A DNA stretch of 19,238 nucleotides from Thiotrichales bacterium (GTDB lineage Bacteria; Pseudomonadota; Gammaproteobacteria; Francisellales; CACEW01). Positions 7,732 to 14,734 of this stretch are shown one piece after another (position 1 is the first letter of the stretch; the number at the start of each line of letters is the position of its first letter). Under the pieces are notes generated by a model that had not been told where the DNA came from, did not search any database, and saw nothing but the letters and a program-made list of their open reading frames with translations. The position numbers and the translations under genes are program-made. The stretch covers positions 1 to 19,238 of the forward strand of contig CANJQG010000033.1 of assembly GCA_947476405.1 (NCBI GenBank), given 5' to 3'.

Positions 7732-8700
7732 ATGAAAAAACTCACTCCTGTTTTACGAAGCTTGGTCAAAATTTTAAGTGATCAACAGCGCCATTCAGGT
7801 CATGATTTAAGCCTTTTGCTTCATGTTTCCCGTAATGCGGTCTGGAAGCATATTAATCAATTGATTAAATATGGGATTGCCATTGAGTCGATTCAGAGTA
7901 CAGGATACCGTCTTGCAACGCCCTTGTGCTTATTGGATGAGTCTGAGATTCGCAGTGCCTTGCATGATCAAAATGTTGAGATTGAGTTGTTGGGGAGCGT
8001 GAGTTCAACCAATGATTTTCCAAAAAAAGAGGGGCATGTAGGTCCTATGCAATTTCGCCTGGCAGAGCATCAAAGCAAAGGCCGTGGGCGTTTTAGTCGA
8101 GCGTGGATTGCGCCTTTTGGCGCCAATATTTTACTGTCATGTCGGTTTTCGATTTTACAGGATTTAAGTCAGTGCGGTGGCCTCAGTTTATGCGTGGGGT
8201 TGTCTGTTTTAAAAGCCTTGCGTGAATTTGGCTTGGAAGAGCTATCATGCAAATGGCCGAATGATATTTTGTATCGAAATCAAAAATTAGCAGGGGTCTT
8301 AATTGAGCTTCAAGGTGAAGCGCATGGCGGAATGGAGGCGATTGTTGGTATCGGCTGCAATGTGAATATGTCAGCAGAAATGCTTGCGTGTATTGATCGC
8401 CCGAGTACTTCAATGCAAATTATTTTAAGTGGTGTGCAGGATCGTAATCGTATTGCGGCTTTGTTGATGAACGCCCTCAGTGAATATTTTGAGCGGTTTG
8501 AGAAAGGAGGCTTTTCTGGGTTTCTTTCAGAATGGAAGGCGTCTGATGTATTGCAGGGTAAGGAGATTAGCCTGCATTTAGGCGCATCCAATGTAAAGGG
8601 AGTGGTTGTGGGGGTGGATGCTTTCGGGCATCTTTTATTGCTGCACCCTTCCGGTGAAATCGAAGCCTATTCCGCTGGCGAAGCCTCGCTCTCCAAATAA
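7732..8700 (+). CDS. birA: Bifunctional biotin-[acetyl-CoA-carboxylase] ligase / biotin operon repressor
   Basis: Activates biotin to biotinyl-AMP and attaches it to the biotin carrier protein; when carriers are saturated the dimer represses biotin genes. Length 322, against 321 for E. coli BirA. The N-terminus (about 1-60) is a winged helix-turn-helix (LSLLLHVSRNAVWKHINQL), so this is the regulatory class. The ligase domain shows SSTND (91-95), the biotin-binding loop GRGRFSR (117-123), KWPND (174-178), KLAG (from Lys185) and GIGCNVN. The loop differs from E. coli GRGRRGR at two positions, probably tolerated. A C-terminal SH3-like domain follows. AAGGTG precedes the start. No clear separate promoter is visible, so transcription may come from rpoD or from the pheA relic. 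It converges on bioD and overlaps it by 66 bp. Confidence 0.96.
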   Translation: MKKLTPVLRSLVKILSDQQRHSGHDLSLLLHVSRNAVWKHINQLIKYGIAIESIQSTGYRLATPLCLLDESEIRSALHDQNVEIELLGSVSSTNDFPKKEGHVGPMQFRLAEHQSKGRGRFSRAWIAPFGANILLSCRFSILQDLSQCGGLSLCVGLSVLKALREFGLEELSCKWPNDILYRNQKLAGVLIELQGEAHGGMEAIVGIGCNVNMSAEMLACIDRPSTSMQIILSGVQDRNRIAALLMNALSEYFERFEKGGFSGFLSEWKASDVLQGKEISLHLGASNVKGVVVGVDAFGHLLLLHPSGEIEAYSAGEASLSK

Positions 8701-9303
8701 GAGAGGGGCTTTAATTTTTTGGGTTAAATAGCGGATGTTTTCTTGAAGATGCGGCATACTTGGAGGCATGCAATTTGCGACCCAGCCCACTAAATGACAG
8801 CCGCTTTGTAGAATAGATTCAACGCTGAGTAAAGCGTGATTAATGCAGCCTAGGCGCATTCCAACGACTAAAATAACCTTCGCTTGAATGGCTTTAACAA
8901 AATCAGACCAGGTTTCATCTCTATTGAGAGGGACTTGCCAGCCGCCTGCTCCTTCAATCAAATAAAAATCAGCGGGTTGATTTAAAGCGGGCAGACAGGC
9001 TTTAGCTAATTTTTTTGCAGTGATCGCTGTTTTATTTAAATCTGCTGCGATATGAGGGGCAATCGGTGCTTCAAATGCAAAGGGATTGATTTTTTCATAA
9101 GGCAAATGGATGCTTGCTGCTTTTTGAAGTAAGCATGCATCTTCATTCCGTAGGCCGATCTCTGTTCGTTCGCAGCCTGAGGCGAGAGGCTTTAAGGCAA
9201 TCGTCTGTTGACCTTGAGCATTCAAATGCTGGAGGAGTTGGCCGCTAAAATAAGTCTTTCCAATCCCTGTGTCAGTTCCTGTAATAAAAAAACGGGTGTT
9301 CAT
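8635..9303 (-). CDS. bioD: Dethiobiotin synthetase
   Basis: ATP-dependent carboxylation and ring closure of 7,8-diaminopelargonate to dethiobiotin, the penultimate step of biotin synthesis. It is 222 residues, close to E. coli BioD. The N-terminal P-loop is GTDTGIGKT (9-17). Further landmarks are KPLASG (from Lys38), GLRNEDA, NPFAFEAPIAPHIA, EGAGGW (117-122) and VGMRLGCINHALL, all aligning with E. coli BioD. The start overlaps the end of bioC by 4 bp (ATGA), indicating translational coupling, and it is the last gene of bioBFCD. Its last ~22 codons are antisense to the end of birA and to the birA terminator. No terminator is visible downstream on its own strand, so transcripts may run antisense into birA. 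Confidence 0.96.
   Translation of the reverse strand: MNTRFFITGTDTGIGKTYFSGQLLQHLNAQGQQTIALKPLASGCERTEIGLRNEDACLLQKAASIHLPYEKINPFAFEAPIAPHIAADLNKTAITAKKLAKACLPALNQPADFYLIEGAGGWQVPLNRDETWSDFVKAIQAKVILVVGMRLGCINHALLSVESILQSGCHLVGWVANCMPPSMPHLQENIRYLTQKIKAPLLFGERGFASGIGFDFTGRVQQ
8681..8720 (+). terminator. Rho-independent terminator of birA, inside bioD
   Basis: The outer stem is AAGCC (8681-8685) with GGCTT (8707-8711) and the inner stem is CTCTC (8689-8693) with GAGAG (8701-8705). The loop CAAATAA contains the birA stop codon, and TAATTTTTT (8712-8720) follows. On the minus strand no T-run follows, so it acts only for birA. The whole element lies within the bioD coding sequence on the opposite strand. 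Confidence 0.8.
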
Positions 9304-10034
9304 GAGATTTTCTGCGCTGAGATCAATAGGATTTCATAGCTGAGGGGGTAGCCTTTTTGATCGTGGGGATAATGCGCTTCTAATTCTTGAATTCTCGAGC
9401 GTGCATTGAGTCCTTGATGATGGGGGGTGTCGCAGGCATTTGCACCGATTTCTTTCAAACTGAGTAAGGCCTTTTTTACACTTGAAAAATAAAACCGCAT
9501 TTTTTTTTGCAAAGCTGTGTTGATCATAAAGCCGTTTTGATTTAAAGCGGATATAACAGAAGTGTGTGTCAAAAAATGGGTCGCTTTTAATTCTGTTAAG
9601 CTGCCCTGCGTGAGGCTTGAAAAAATCAAGTGTCCATTTAATTTTAAAATGCGTTTCGCTTCTTGTAAGCTGAGATGAAGGTCAGGGCTCCACTGTAAAG
9701 CGAGATTAGAAAAAATTAAATCTATACTCTTTTGGGCCAAAGGAATGGCGTCAAAGTCTGCATTTATCAGGGAAGGATGGGATGCTTTTTGTTGCGCAAT
9801 GGATAACATGCTTTCGCTTAAATCCAAGCCATAATATAAAGCCTGAGGATATTGGTGTTGCAATACGGTGAGGGCTTGTCCCGTGCCGCATCCCAGATCT
9901 AAAATATGCTTTCCTTGGATCGCAGGGAGCATGAGAGACAGATCCTCTATGCATTGAGATTGCAAGTGTGCAGCCTGATCATAGTCCGCTGCGGCGCGAC
10001 TGAATTGCTGTCTGATCCGATGTTTAAAATTCAT
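9300..10034 (-). CDS. bioC: Malonyl-ACP O-methyltransferase
   Basis: SAM-dependent methyltransferase that methylates the free carboxyl of malonyl-ACP, disguising it so that fatty-acid synthesis can build the pimeloyl chain of biotin. Length 244 residues. Motif I is ILDLGCGTG (44-52), followed by YYGLDLSESML (acidic loop binding the ribose), NADFDAIPLA and the post-motif LIFSNLALQW that is characteristic of BioC. It lies between bioF and bioD with 4-bp ATGA overlaps at both ends. The esterase BioH, which should remove the methyl group later, is not encoded in this operon. Confidence 0.94.
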   Translation of the reverse strand: MNFKHRIRQQFSRAAADYDQAAHLQSQCIEDLSLMLPAIQGKHILDLGCGTGQALTVLQHQYPQALYYGLDLSESMLSIAQQKASHPSLINADFDAIPLAQKSIDLIFSNLALQWSPDLHLSLQEAKRILKLNGHLIFSSLTQGSLTELKATHFLTHTSVISALNQNGFMINTALQKKMRFYFSSVKKALLSLKEIGANACDTPHHQGLNARSRIQELEAHYPHDQKGYPLSYEILLISAQKIS

Positions 10035-11113
10035 AAAAGCGCCTCAATTTCACGTAGCAAAAAGGCAATTTCAGGCGCTTCGTGTCGGCTGCTGAGTGTG
10101 ATTCGTAAGGCCGCTTCAGGGACGCTCGGTGGGCGAATAGCTCTGACAAAAAGACGTCGTTTGATGAGGGATTGGCTAATGGCTTCGGCTTTTTCATTGT
10201 CGCCAATGGGAAGCATCTGAATTCCCGTAATCGAGGGGGTAAAGGGCAGCCCCATTTTTGTAGAGAGCTGTTTGAAATAGGCGATATTGGTGTGTAATTT
10301 TTCGCGTCGCCAGGGTTCAGTTTGAATGAGTTTCAATGCGCAATGCAGTGCATGTGCCAAAGCCGGGGATAAAGCAGTGCTAAAAAGATAGGGCCGCGAA
10401 AATTGAACTAAGGCTTCAATCAAGTCATGGCTACCTGCAACCAAGGCACCACTTCCTCCAAAGGCTTTTCCAAGAGGGCATACTAAAATGGGGACTTCGC
10501 TTTGTGAATAAGGGAAGTCAACGACGCCAAAGCCATGCGCATCATCAATGATTAAGGTCGCTGCATGCTGATGGGCACATTGAATGAGTGCTGGGATCGG
10601 GGCAAGATCACCCCCCATACTAAACACATGATCACTGATAATGACTTTATTTTCAGAATCATGAGCCTCGAGGAGTTCATTTAAATGGGCTGCATCAAGA
10701 TGGCGATAGCGTTTGAGTTGAGCGCCACTTAGTTTTGTCCCATCCAGTAAAGAGGCATGATTCAGTTTATCCTGAAAAGCAATATCTTGCTTTCCCAGTA
10801 GTGCTTGTAATATTGCTGCATTTGCCATATAGCCATTGCTGAAGAGAAGCGCGCGATCTCGCCCAACATGATCTGCAAAAGCGCTTTCTAAAGTGCGATG
10901 GGGTTTGCTGTAACCCGAGACCAGTGCAGAGCCAGTGGAGCCAATGCCATGCCGATAAGCGCCTTCGCAAAAAGCAGCGATCATCTGGGGATCTTGAGCC
11001 AGCCCCAAATAATCATTGCTTGAAAAGCATAAACCTTGAGGTCTAATTTTGCGCTCACGAAATAAGTGTTTGAGACGATGCGCGTGAAGGCGTTTTTTAA
11101 TTAACGCATGCAT
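10031..11113 (-). CDS. bioF: 8-amino-7-oxononanoate synthase
   Basis: PLP-dependent decarboxylative condensation of pimeloyl-ACP with alanine to 8-amino-7-oxononanoate (alpha-oxoamine synthase family). Length 360, about 24 shorter than E. coli BioF. The shortening is in the N-terminal extension and in the stretch between the DAHG motif and the catalytic lysine. Landmarks: CFSSNDYLGL (29-38), GSTGSALVSGY, the PLP ring-binding DDAHG (190-194) and the Schiff-base lysine Lys216 in PLGKAFGGSG. The start overlaps the bioB stop by 13 bp and the end overlaps bioC by 4 bp. All catalytic motifs are intact, so it should be functional. Confidence 0.95.
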   Translation of the reverse strand: MHALIKKRLHAHRLKHLFRERKIRPQGLCFSSNDYLGLAQDPQMIAAFCEGAYRHGIGSTGSALVSGYSKPHRTLESAFADHVGRDRALLFSNGYMANAAILQALLGKQDIAFQDKLNHASLLDGTKLSGAQLKRYRHLDAAHLNELLEAHDSENKVIISDHVFSMGGDLAPIPALIQCAHQHAATLIIDDAHGFGVVDFPYSQSEVPILVCPLGKAFGGSGALVAGSHDLIEALVQFSRPYLFSTALSPALAHALHCALKLIQTEPWRREKLHTNIAYFKQLSTKMGLPFTPSITGIQMLPIGDNEKAEAISQSLIKRRLFVRAIRPPSVPEAALRITLSSRHEAPEIAFLLREIEALL

Positions 11114-12057
11114 GATTCTTCCGTCACCAAGCCCAGTGTCTCTAAAAAAGCTTTATCTTGCGCAACACTTGGATTTTCTGCAGTTAATAATTTTTCACCA
11201 TAAAAAATAGAGTTGCCACCCGCAAGAATGCAGAGTGCTTGTAATTCAGGGGTCATCAGGTTGCGACCTGCAGCTAAACGAATATAGGATTGTGGCATTA
11301 AAATTCGTGCTGTTGCGACGACACGTACATATTCAAATGATTCTAGCGGTGGGGTGTTTTCAAGTGGGGTGCCCGGCATTGGGGTGAGTTGATTCAAGGT
11401 CACGCTTTCAGGATGTTTGGGCAAATTGACCAATTGTTGCAAGAAAGCGATTCGATCTTCACGTGTTTCACCCATGCCCACAATGCCGCCACAGCAGACT
11501 TTTATTTCAGCATTGCGGACTTGCTCTAAAGTATCCAGGCGATCTTGATAGCTGCGAGTGGTAATGATTTTTTTATAGTAATCGGGCGAAGTATCCAGAT
11601 TATGATTGTAGTAATCGAGGCCCGCTGCTTTTAAGGCTTCTGCATCTTCCTGATCCAGCATCCCTAAGGTGACGCAGGTTTCAAGGCCCAGTGCTTTGAC
11701 TTCGCGAATGATCTCTTCAATTTTTGGGCGGTCTTTTTTAGGAATGCTGCGCCAGGCCGCACCCATACAAAAGCGGATTGCACCATTTTCTTTTGCTTCT
11801 CGGGCTTTGCTTAAAACCGATTCAAGATCCCAGAGCTTCTCATTTTTTAAGGCAGTTTTGAAGTGGCCGCTTTGGGTGCAATATGCGCAATCTTCAGGGC
11901 AGGCGCCCGTTTTAATATTGAGAAGTGTCACGGCTTGGACAGCGTTCGCTTTGAAGTATTGACGATGAACGGTTTGTGCTTGATAAAGCAATTCTGGAAA
12001 AGATTGAGTATAGAGGGCTTCAATTTCTGAGATCAGCCAGTCGTTTCGTAAATTCAT
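11101..12057 (-). CDS. bioB: Biotin synthase
   Basis: Radical-SAM enzyme that inserts sulfur into dethiobiotin to give biotin. Length 318. The radical-SAM cysteines are Cys53, Cys57 and Cys60 (CPEDCAYC). The ligands of the sacrificial [2Fe-2S] cluster are Cys97 (RFCMGAAWR), Cys128 (ETCVTLGM), Cys188 (KVCCGGIVGMGE) and Arg260 (YIRLAAGRN), with the same numbering as in E. coli BioB. It is the first gene of bioBFCD, with an AAGGG ribosome-binding site just before the ATG. It is divergent from bioA across an 81-bp region holding its promoter and a probable BirA operator. Confidence 0.98.
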   Translation of the reverse strand: MNLRNDWLISEIEALYTQSFPELLYQAQTVHRQYFKANAVQAVTLLNIKTGACPEDCAYCTQSGHFKTALKNEKLWDLESVLSKAREAKENGAIRFCMGAAWRSIPKKDRPKIEEIIREVKALGLETCVTLGMLDQEDAEALKAAGLDYYNHNLDTSPDYYKKIITTRSYQDRLDTLEQVRNAEIKVCCGGIVGMGETREDRIAFLQQLVNLPKHPESVTLNQLTPMPGTPLENTPPLESFEYVRVVATARILMPQSYIRLAAGRNLMTPELQALCILAGGNSIFYGEKLLTAENPSVAQDKAFLETLGLVTEESCMR

Positions 12058-12086
12058 AGGTCCCTTCTTGTAGAATAAAAGCAGTT

Positions 12087-12114
12087 ATGATAACCTGCTT
12101 CGTTTGATTGTCAA
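12087..12114 (-). promoter_or_regulatory. Promoter of bioBFCD
   Basis: On the minus strand there is a consensus -35 TTGACA (12109-12114), a 16-bp spacer and a -10 TATCAT (12087-12092), about 30 bp upstream of the bioB start. The -35 box lies inside the left half-site of the predicted BirA operator, so bound BirA would block RNA polymerase. Confidence 0.8.
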
Positions 12115-12139
12115 CTATATTATTTTATAAGGCTAACAA
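12108..12139 (+). promoter_or_regulatory. Predicted BirA operator between bioB and bioA
   Basis: Two inverted half-sites, TTGTCAACT (12108-12116) and GGCTAACAA (12131-12139), are separated by 14 bp. They match the known proteobacterial BirA operator pattern (TTGTAAACC, 14-16 bp, GGTTTACAA) with a few mismatches. The left half overlaps the bioB -35 box. The AT-rich centre holds a possible bioA -10 (TATATT, 12116-12121). The right half overlaps the bioA ribosome-binding site (AAGG, 12129-12132) and the first base of its ATG. The position is the same as in the divergent E. coli bio operator. Confidence 0.72.
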
Positions 12140-13458
12140 TGCGAAATATTATCCAAGGGGATTTGGCATATAACTGGCATCCTTGTTCACAAATGAAAGA
12201 TTTTGAAAGTTTTCCACCACTTGTGATTAAATCGGCCAAAGGGGCGTATATTGCGCTTGAAGACGGCCGGACTCTGCTGGATGCGATTTCCAGTTGGTGG
12301 TGTAAGTCTTTAGGGCATGGGCATCCTCTTTTAAAGCGAGCCATTGTAGATCAGCTCGATGCTTTTGAGCATGTTTTTTTTGGCCATACGACCCATGAAA
12401 AGATTGTTCAATTATCTCAAAAGTTAGCTGGGCTGACGGCTCATTTGAATCGAGTCTTTTATGCCTGTGATGGCTCATCTGCGGTTGAAATTGCGTTAAA
12501 GATGAGCCTGCATGCCCATCAAATTGAGGGGAAAACTAAAAGAACGCAATTGATGGGCTTAGAAAATGCATATCATGGCGAGACCGCATTGACGATGAGT
12601 GTGAGTGATTTAGGTGTTTATCGTAAGCCTTATGAGGCTATTTTGCAGGGCTATCCTGTTTTAAAGGGCATTCCTTATGTGGCCAATCAGCAAGATTCGC
12701 TTTGGAGTGATTGTAGTGCCATTTGGCCTGCCATTGAAGCGCAGTTAGCCGTGCATCAGGAGACTTTGAGTGCTATTATTGTTGAGCCGATTGTTCAAGG
12801 TGCCGCTGGAATGCGCATTTATGCTCAAGATTTTTTAAAGCGTTTGCGAGTCTGGACGCAGCAAAATGGGGTTCATTTGATTGCGGATGAGATCATGACC
12901 GGTTGTTATCGCACAGGTCCTGCTTTAGCAAGTGAGCATGCAAAAATTGAAGCGGACTTTGTTTGTCTTGGAAAAGGATTAACAGGCGGATTTTTGCCAC
13001 TTTCAGCCGTGCTCACCTCCAGCGCTATTTATGCTTTATTTTATGATGATTATGAGGCGGGAAAATCTTTTTTACACTCGCATACTCACTCAGGGAATGC
13101 ATTGTCAGTGAGTGTCGCATTGGCTGCCATGGAGGTGATGGAGCACTTATCCAAAGCGGGGCAATTTAAGGCATTGGAAAAAAATCTAAGCCAGTCTTTT
13201 CAAGACTTGGCTGCTGAAGTGCAATGTCTCGTTCAGGTCAGAAATATTGGCGGAATCGCAGCCGCCACGTTGGTTAATCCGAATCAAATTTCTCGTTTAG
13301 GGCGTCGTGTTGCTATGGCAGGGGTGGAAGTTGGGGTATTGTTAAGGCCGATTGGTAATGAATTATATTGGCTTCCTCCGTTAAATCTTCTGCCAGATGA
13401 GGTGATCGATTTACAGAATAAAACGCGTCAAGCATTGCAGCGTGCATCTTATATTTAA
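12139..13458 (+). CDS. bioA: Adenosylmethionine--8-amino-7-oxononanoate aminotransferase
   Basis: PLP-dependent transfer of an amino group from S-adenosylmethionine to 8-amino-7-oxononanoate, giving 7,8-diaminopelargonate. About 440 residues, slightly longer than E. coli BioA (429). Landmarks: WHPCSQMKDFE near the N-terminus, SSWW (51-54), CDGSSAVEIALK, the PLP-stacking Tyr145 in AYHGET, Asp250 in ADEIMTG (pyridine-nitrogen contact), and the Schiff-base lysine Lys279 in LGKGLTGG. The ribosome-binding site AAGG is 6 nt before the ATG, inside the predicted BirA operator. It is divergent from bioB, as in enteric bacteria. Confidence 0.97.
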   Translation: MRNIIQGDLAYNWHPCSQMKDFESFPPLVIKSAKGAYIALEDGRTLLDAISSWWCKSLGHGHPLLKRAIVDQLDAFEHVFFGHTTHEKIVQLSQKLAGLTAHLNRVFYACDGSSAVEIALKMSLHAHQIEGKTKRTQLMGLENAYHGETALTMSVSDLGVYRKPYEAILQGYPVLKGIPYVANQQDSLWSDCSAIWPAIEAQLAVHQETLSAIIVEPIVQGAAGMRIYAQDFLKRLRVWTQQNGVHLIADEIMTGCYRTGPALASEHAKIEADFVCLGKGLTGGFLPLSAVLTSSAIYALFYDDYEAGKSFLHSHTHSGNALSVSVALAAMEVMEHLSKAGQFKALEKNLSQSFQDLAAEVQCLVQVRNIGGIAAATLVNPNQISRLGRRVAMAGVEVGVLLRPIGNELYWLPPLNLLPDEVIDLQNKTRQALQRASYI

Positions 13459-13516
13459 ACTTTAGGCTTTCAGTGTTAAACTGGCTTTCTTAATCGAAGT
13501 CAAAGGAGCGATCGTC

Positions 13517-14572
13517 ATGTCCATTTTATTAACCCCTTTAAAAGTAGGGGAGCTTAGCTTGCCTAATCGTGTGATTATGGCGCCTTTGACGCGATCTAGA
13601 GCAGGGGAGCATCGCATCCCTAATGCCATGATGGCGCAGTATTATGCGGATCGATCCAGTGCCGGGCTGATTATCACGGAAGCCTGTTCTGTTTGTCCAA
13701 TGGGCGTTGGTTATGCCCGAACGCCTGGCATATGGTCTGAGGCACAAGTTGAAGGCTGGAAATTAATTACGGAAGCCGTTCATCAACAAGGAGGGCGGAT
13801 TTTTTTACAGCTTTGGCATGTGGGGCGAATTTCTGATCCTTTATTTTTGAATGGGGAATTGCCGGTTGCTCCAAGTGCGATTCGCCCTGCAGGGCATGTC
13901 AGTTTAGTGCGTCCCGAAAAAGCATTTGTAACGCCTCGTGCGCTCCGTACGGATGAAATTCCAGGCGTGATCGCAGCCTATCGTCAAAGCGCCGAAAACG
14001 CTAAAAAGGCAGGCTTTGATGGAGTGGAAATTCATGGTGCGAATGGGTATCTTTTAGATCAATTTTTGCAGGATCAAACCAATCATCGTGAAGATGAGTA
14101 TGGTGGATCTTTAGAGAATCGTTGTAAATTAATGCTGGAAGTCACAGATGCAGTGATTTCAGTTTGGGGGTCTGGGCGTGTTGGAATGCATTTGGCACCC
14201 CGATGTGATGCCCATGATATGGGGGATTCCGATCGATTAAAAACGTTTCTTTATATTGCCAAGGCATTGGGTCAGCGTAAAATTGCGTTTATTTGTGCGC
14301 GGGAACGGCAGGGTGAGGGTTATATCGGGGAGCAGATTAAGGCTGCTTTTGGTGGGGTCTATATTATTAATCAAGGTTTAACTCAGGAAGAGGCAGGGCG
14401 ATTAATTGATGCGGGGCAGGCCGATGCCGCTGCATTTGGTCAATTGTTTATTGCTAATCCGGACTTGCCTAAGCGTTTTTCGCTTCAGGCCAGCTTGAAT
14501 GCACCAGATTCCACAACATTTTATAGTGATGGAGATCACGGTTACAATGATTATCCTTTTTTAATAGACTAA
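13517..14572 (+). CDS. Old yellow enzyme family NADH:flavin oxidoreductase (NemA-like alkene reductase)
   Basis: FMN-dependent ene-reductase of 351 residues, a single TIM-barrel as in E. coli NemA. Seen: NRVIMAPLTRSRA (FMN contact region), LQLWHVGRIS, EIHGANGYLLDQFLQD with the catalytic His-Asn pair, EYGGSLENR and a C-terminal GYNDYPF. Family members reduce activated alkenes, quinones or nitro-compounds with NAD(P)H; the natural substrate is unknown. A strong AAAGGAG ribosome-binding site lies upstream of the ATG. It follows bioA on the same strand after 58 bp. Co-transcription is possible, but there is no known link to biotin. It is followed by a T9 tract without a clear hairpin. Confidence 0.93.
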   Translation: MSILLTPLKVGELSLPNRVIMAPLTRSRAGEHRIPNAMMAQYYADRSSAGLIITEACSVCPMGVGYARTPGIWSEAQVEGWKLITEAVHQQGGRIFLQLWHVGRISDPLFLNGELPVAPSAIRPAGHVSLVRPEKAFVTPRALRTDEIPGVIAAYRQSAENAKKAGFDGVEIHGANGYLLDQFLQDQTNHREDEYGGSLENRCKLMLEVTDAVISVWGSGRVGMHLAPRCDAHDMGDSDRLKTFLYIAKALGQRKIAFICARERQGEGYIGEQIKAAFGGVYIINQGLTQEEAGRLIDAGQADAAAFGQLFIANPDLPKRFSLQASLNAPDSTTFYSDGDHGYNDYPFLID

Positions 14573-14734
14573 ATTTTTTTTTATATCATGGTCTTTTTTT
14601 ATGCCCGTCTCAGCATTCTGTGCTACTTTTATGGGGCTTATCTTGGCATGGAAAAATGGAGTGAGTTTGCTGCGCTGCGGTGAGTTCAGGTTCGAATGGC
14701 TGTTCCTGTGGTCCCTCTCATTCCTTGACTCTGG
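14573..14734. other. Unexplained 162-bp spacer between the OYE-family gene and cpoB
   Basis: The convergent genes on either side end here. The spacer starts with two T tracts (14574-14582 and 14594-14600). It then contains nested weak complementarity: ATGCC (from 14601) with GGCAT, enclosing AGCA/TGCT. No convincing terminator is visible for either neighbour. Both strands are open: a 59-codon plus-strand frame starts at 14601, without a ribosome-binding site, and runs into cpoB. On the minus strand the cpoB frame stays open for 57 codons after its TGA. Confidence 0.5.

Noticed and set aside
8617..8639. Hairpin GATGC/GCATC followed by TTTTATT near the end of birA
   Set aside because: It lies inside the birA coding sequence on the plus strand and encodes conserved protein; on the minus strand no T-run follows, so it cannot serve bioD either.
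14690..14706. TTCGAAT motif resembling a tRNA T loop
   Set aside because: The flanking bases do not form a T stem, and no acceptor or anticodon arm is nearby.
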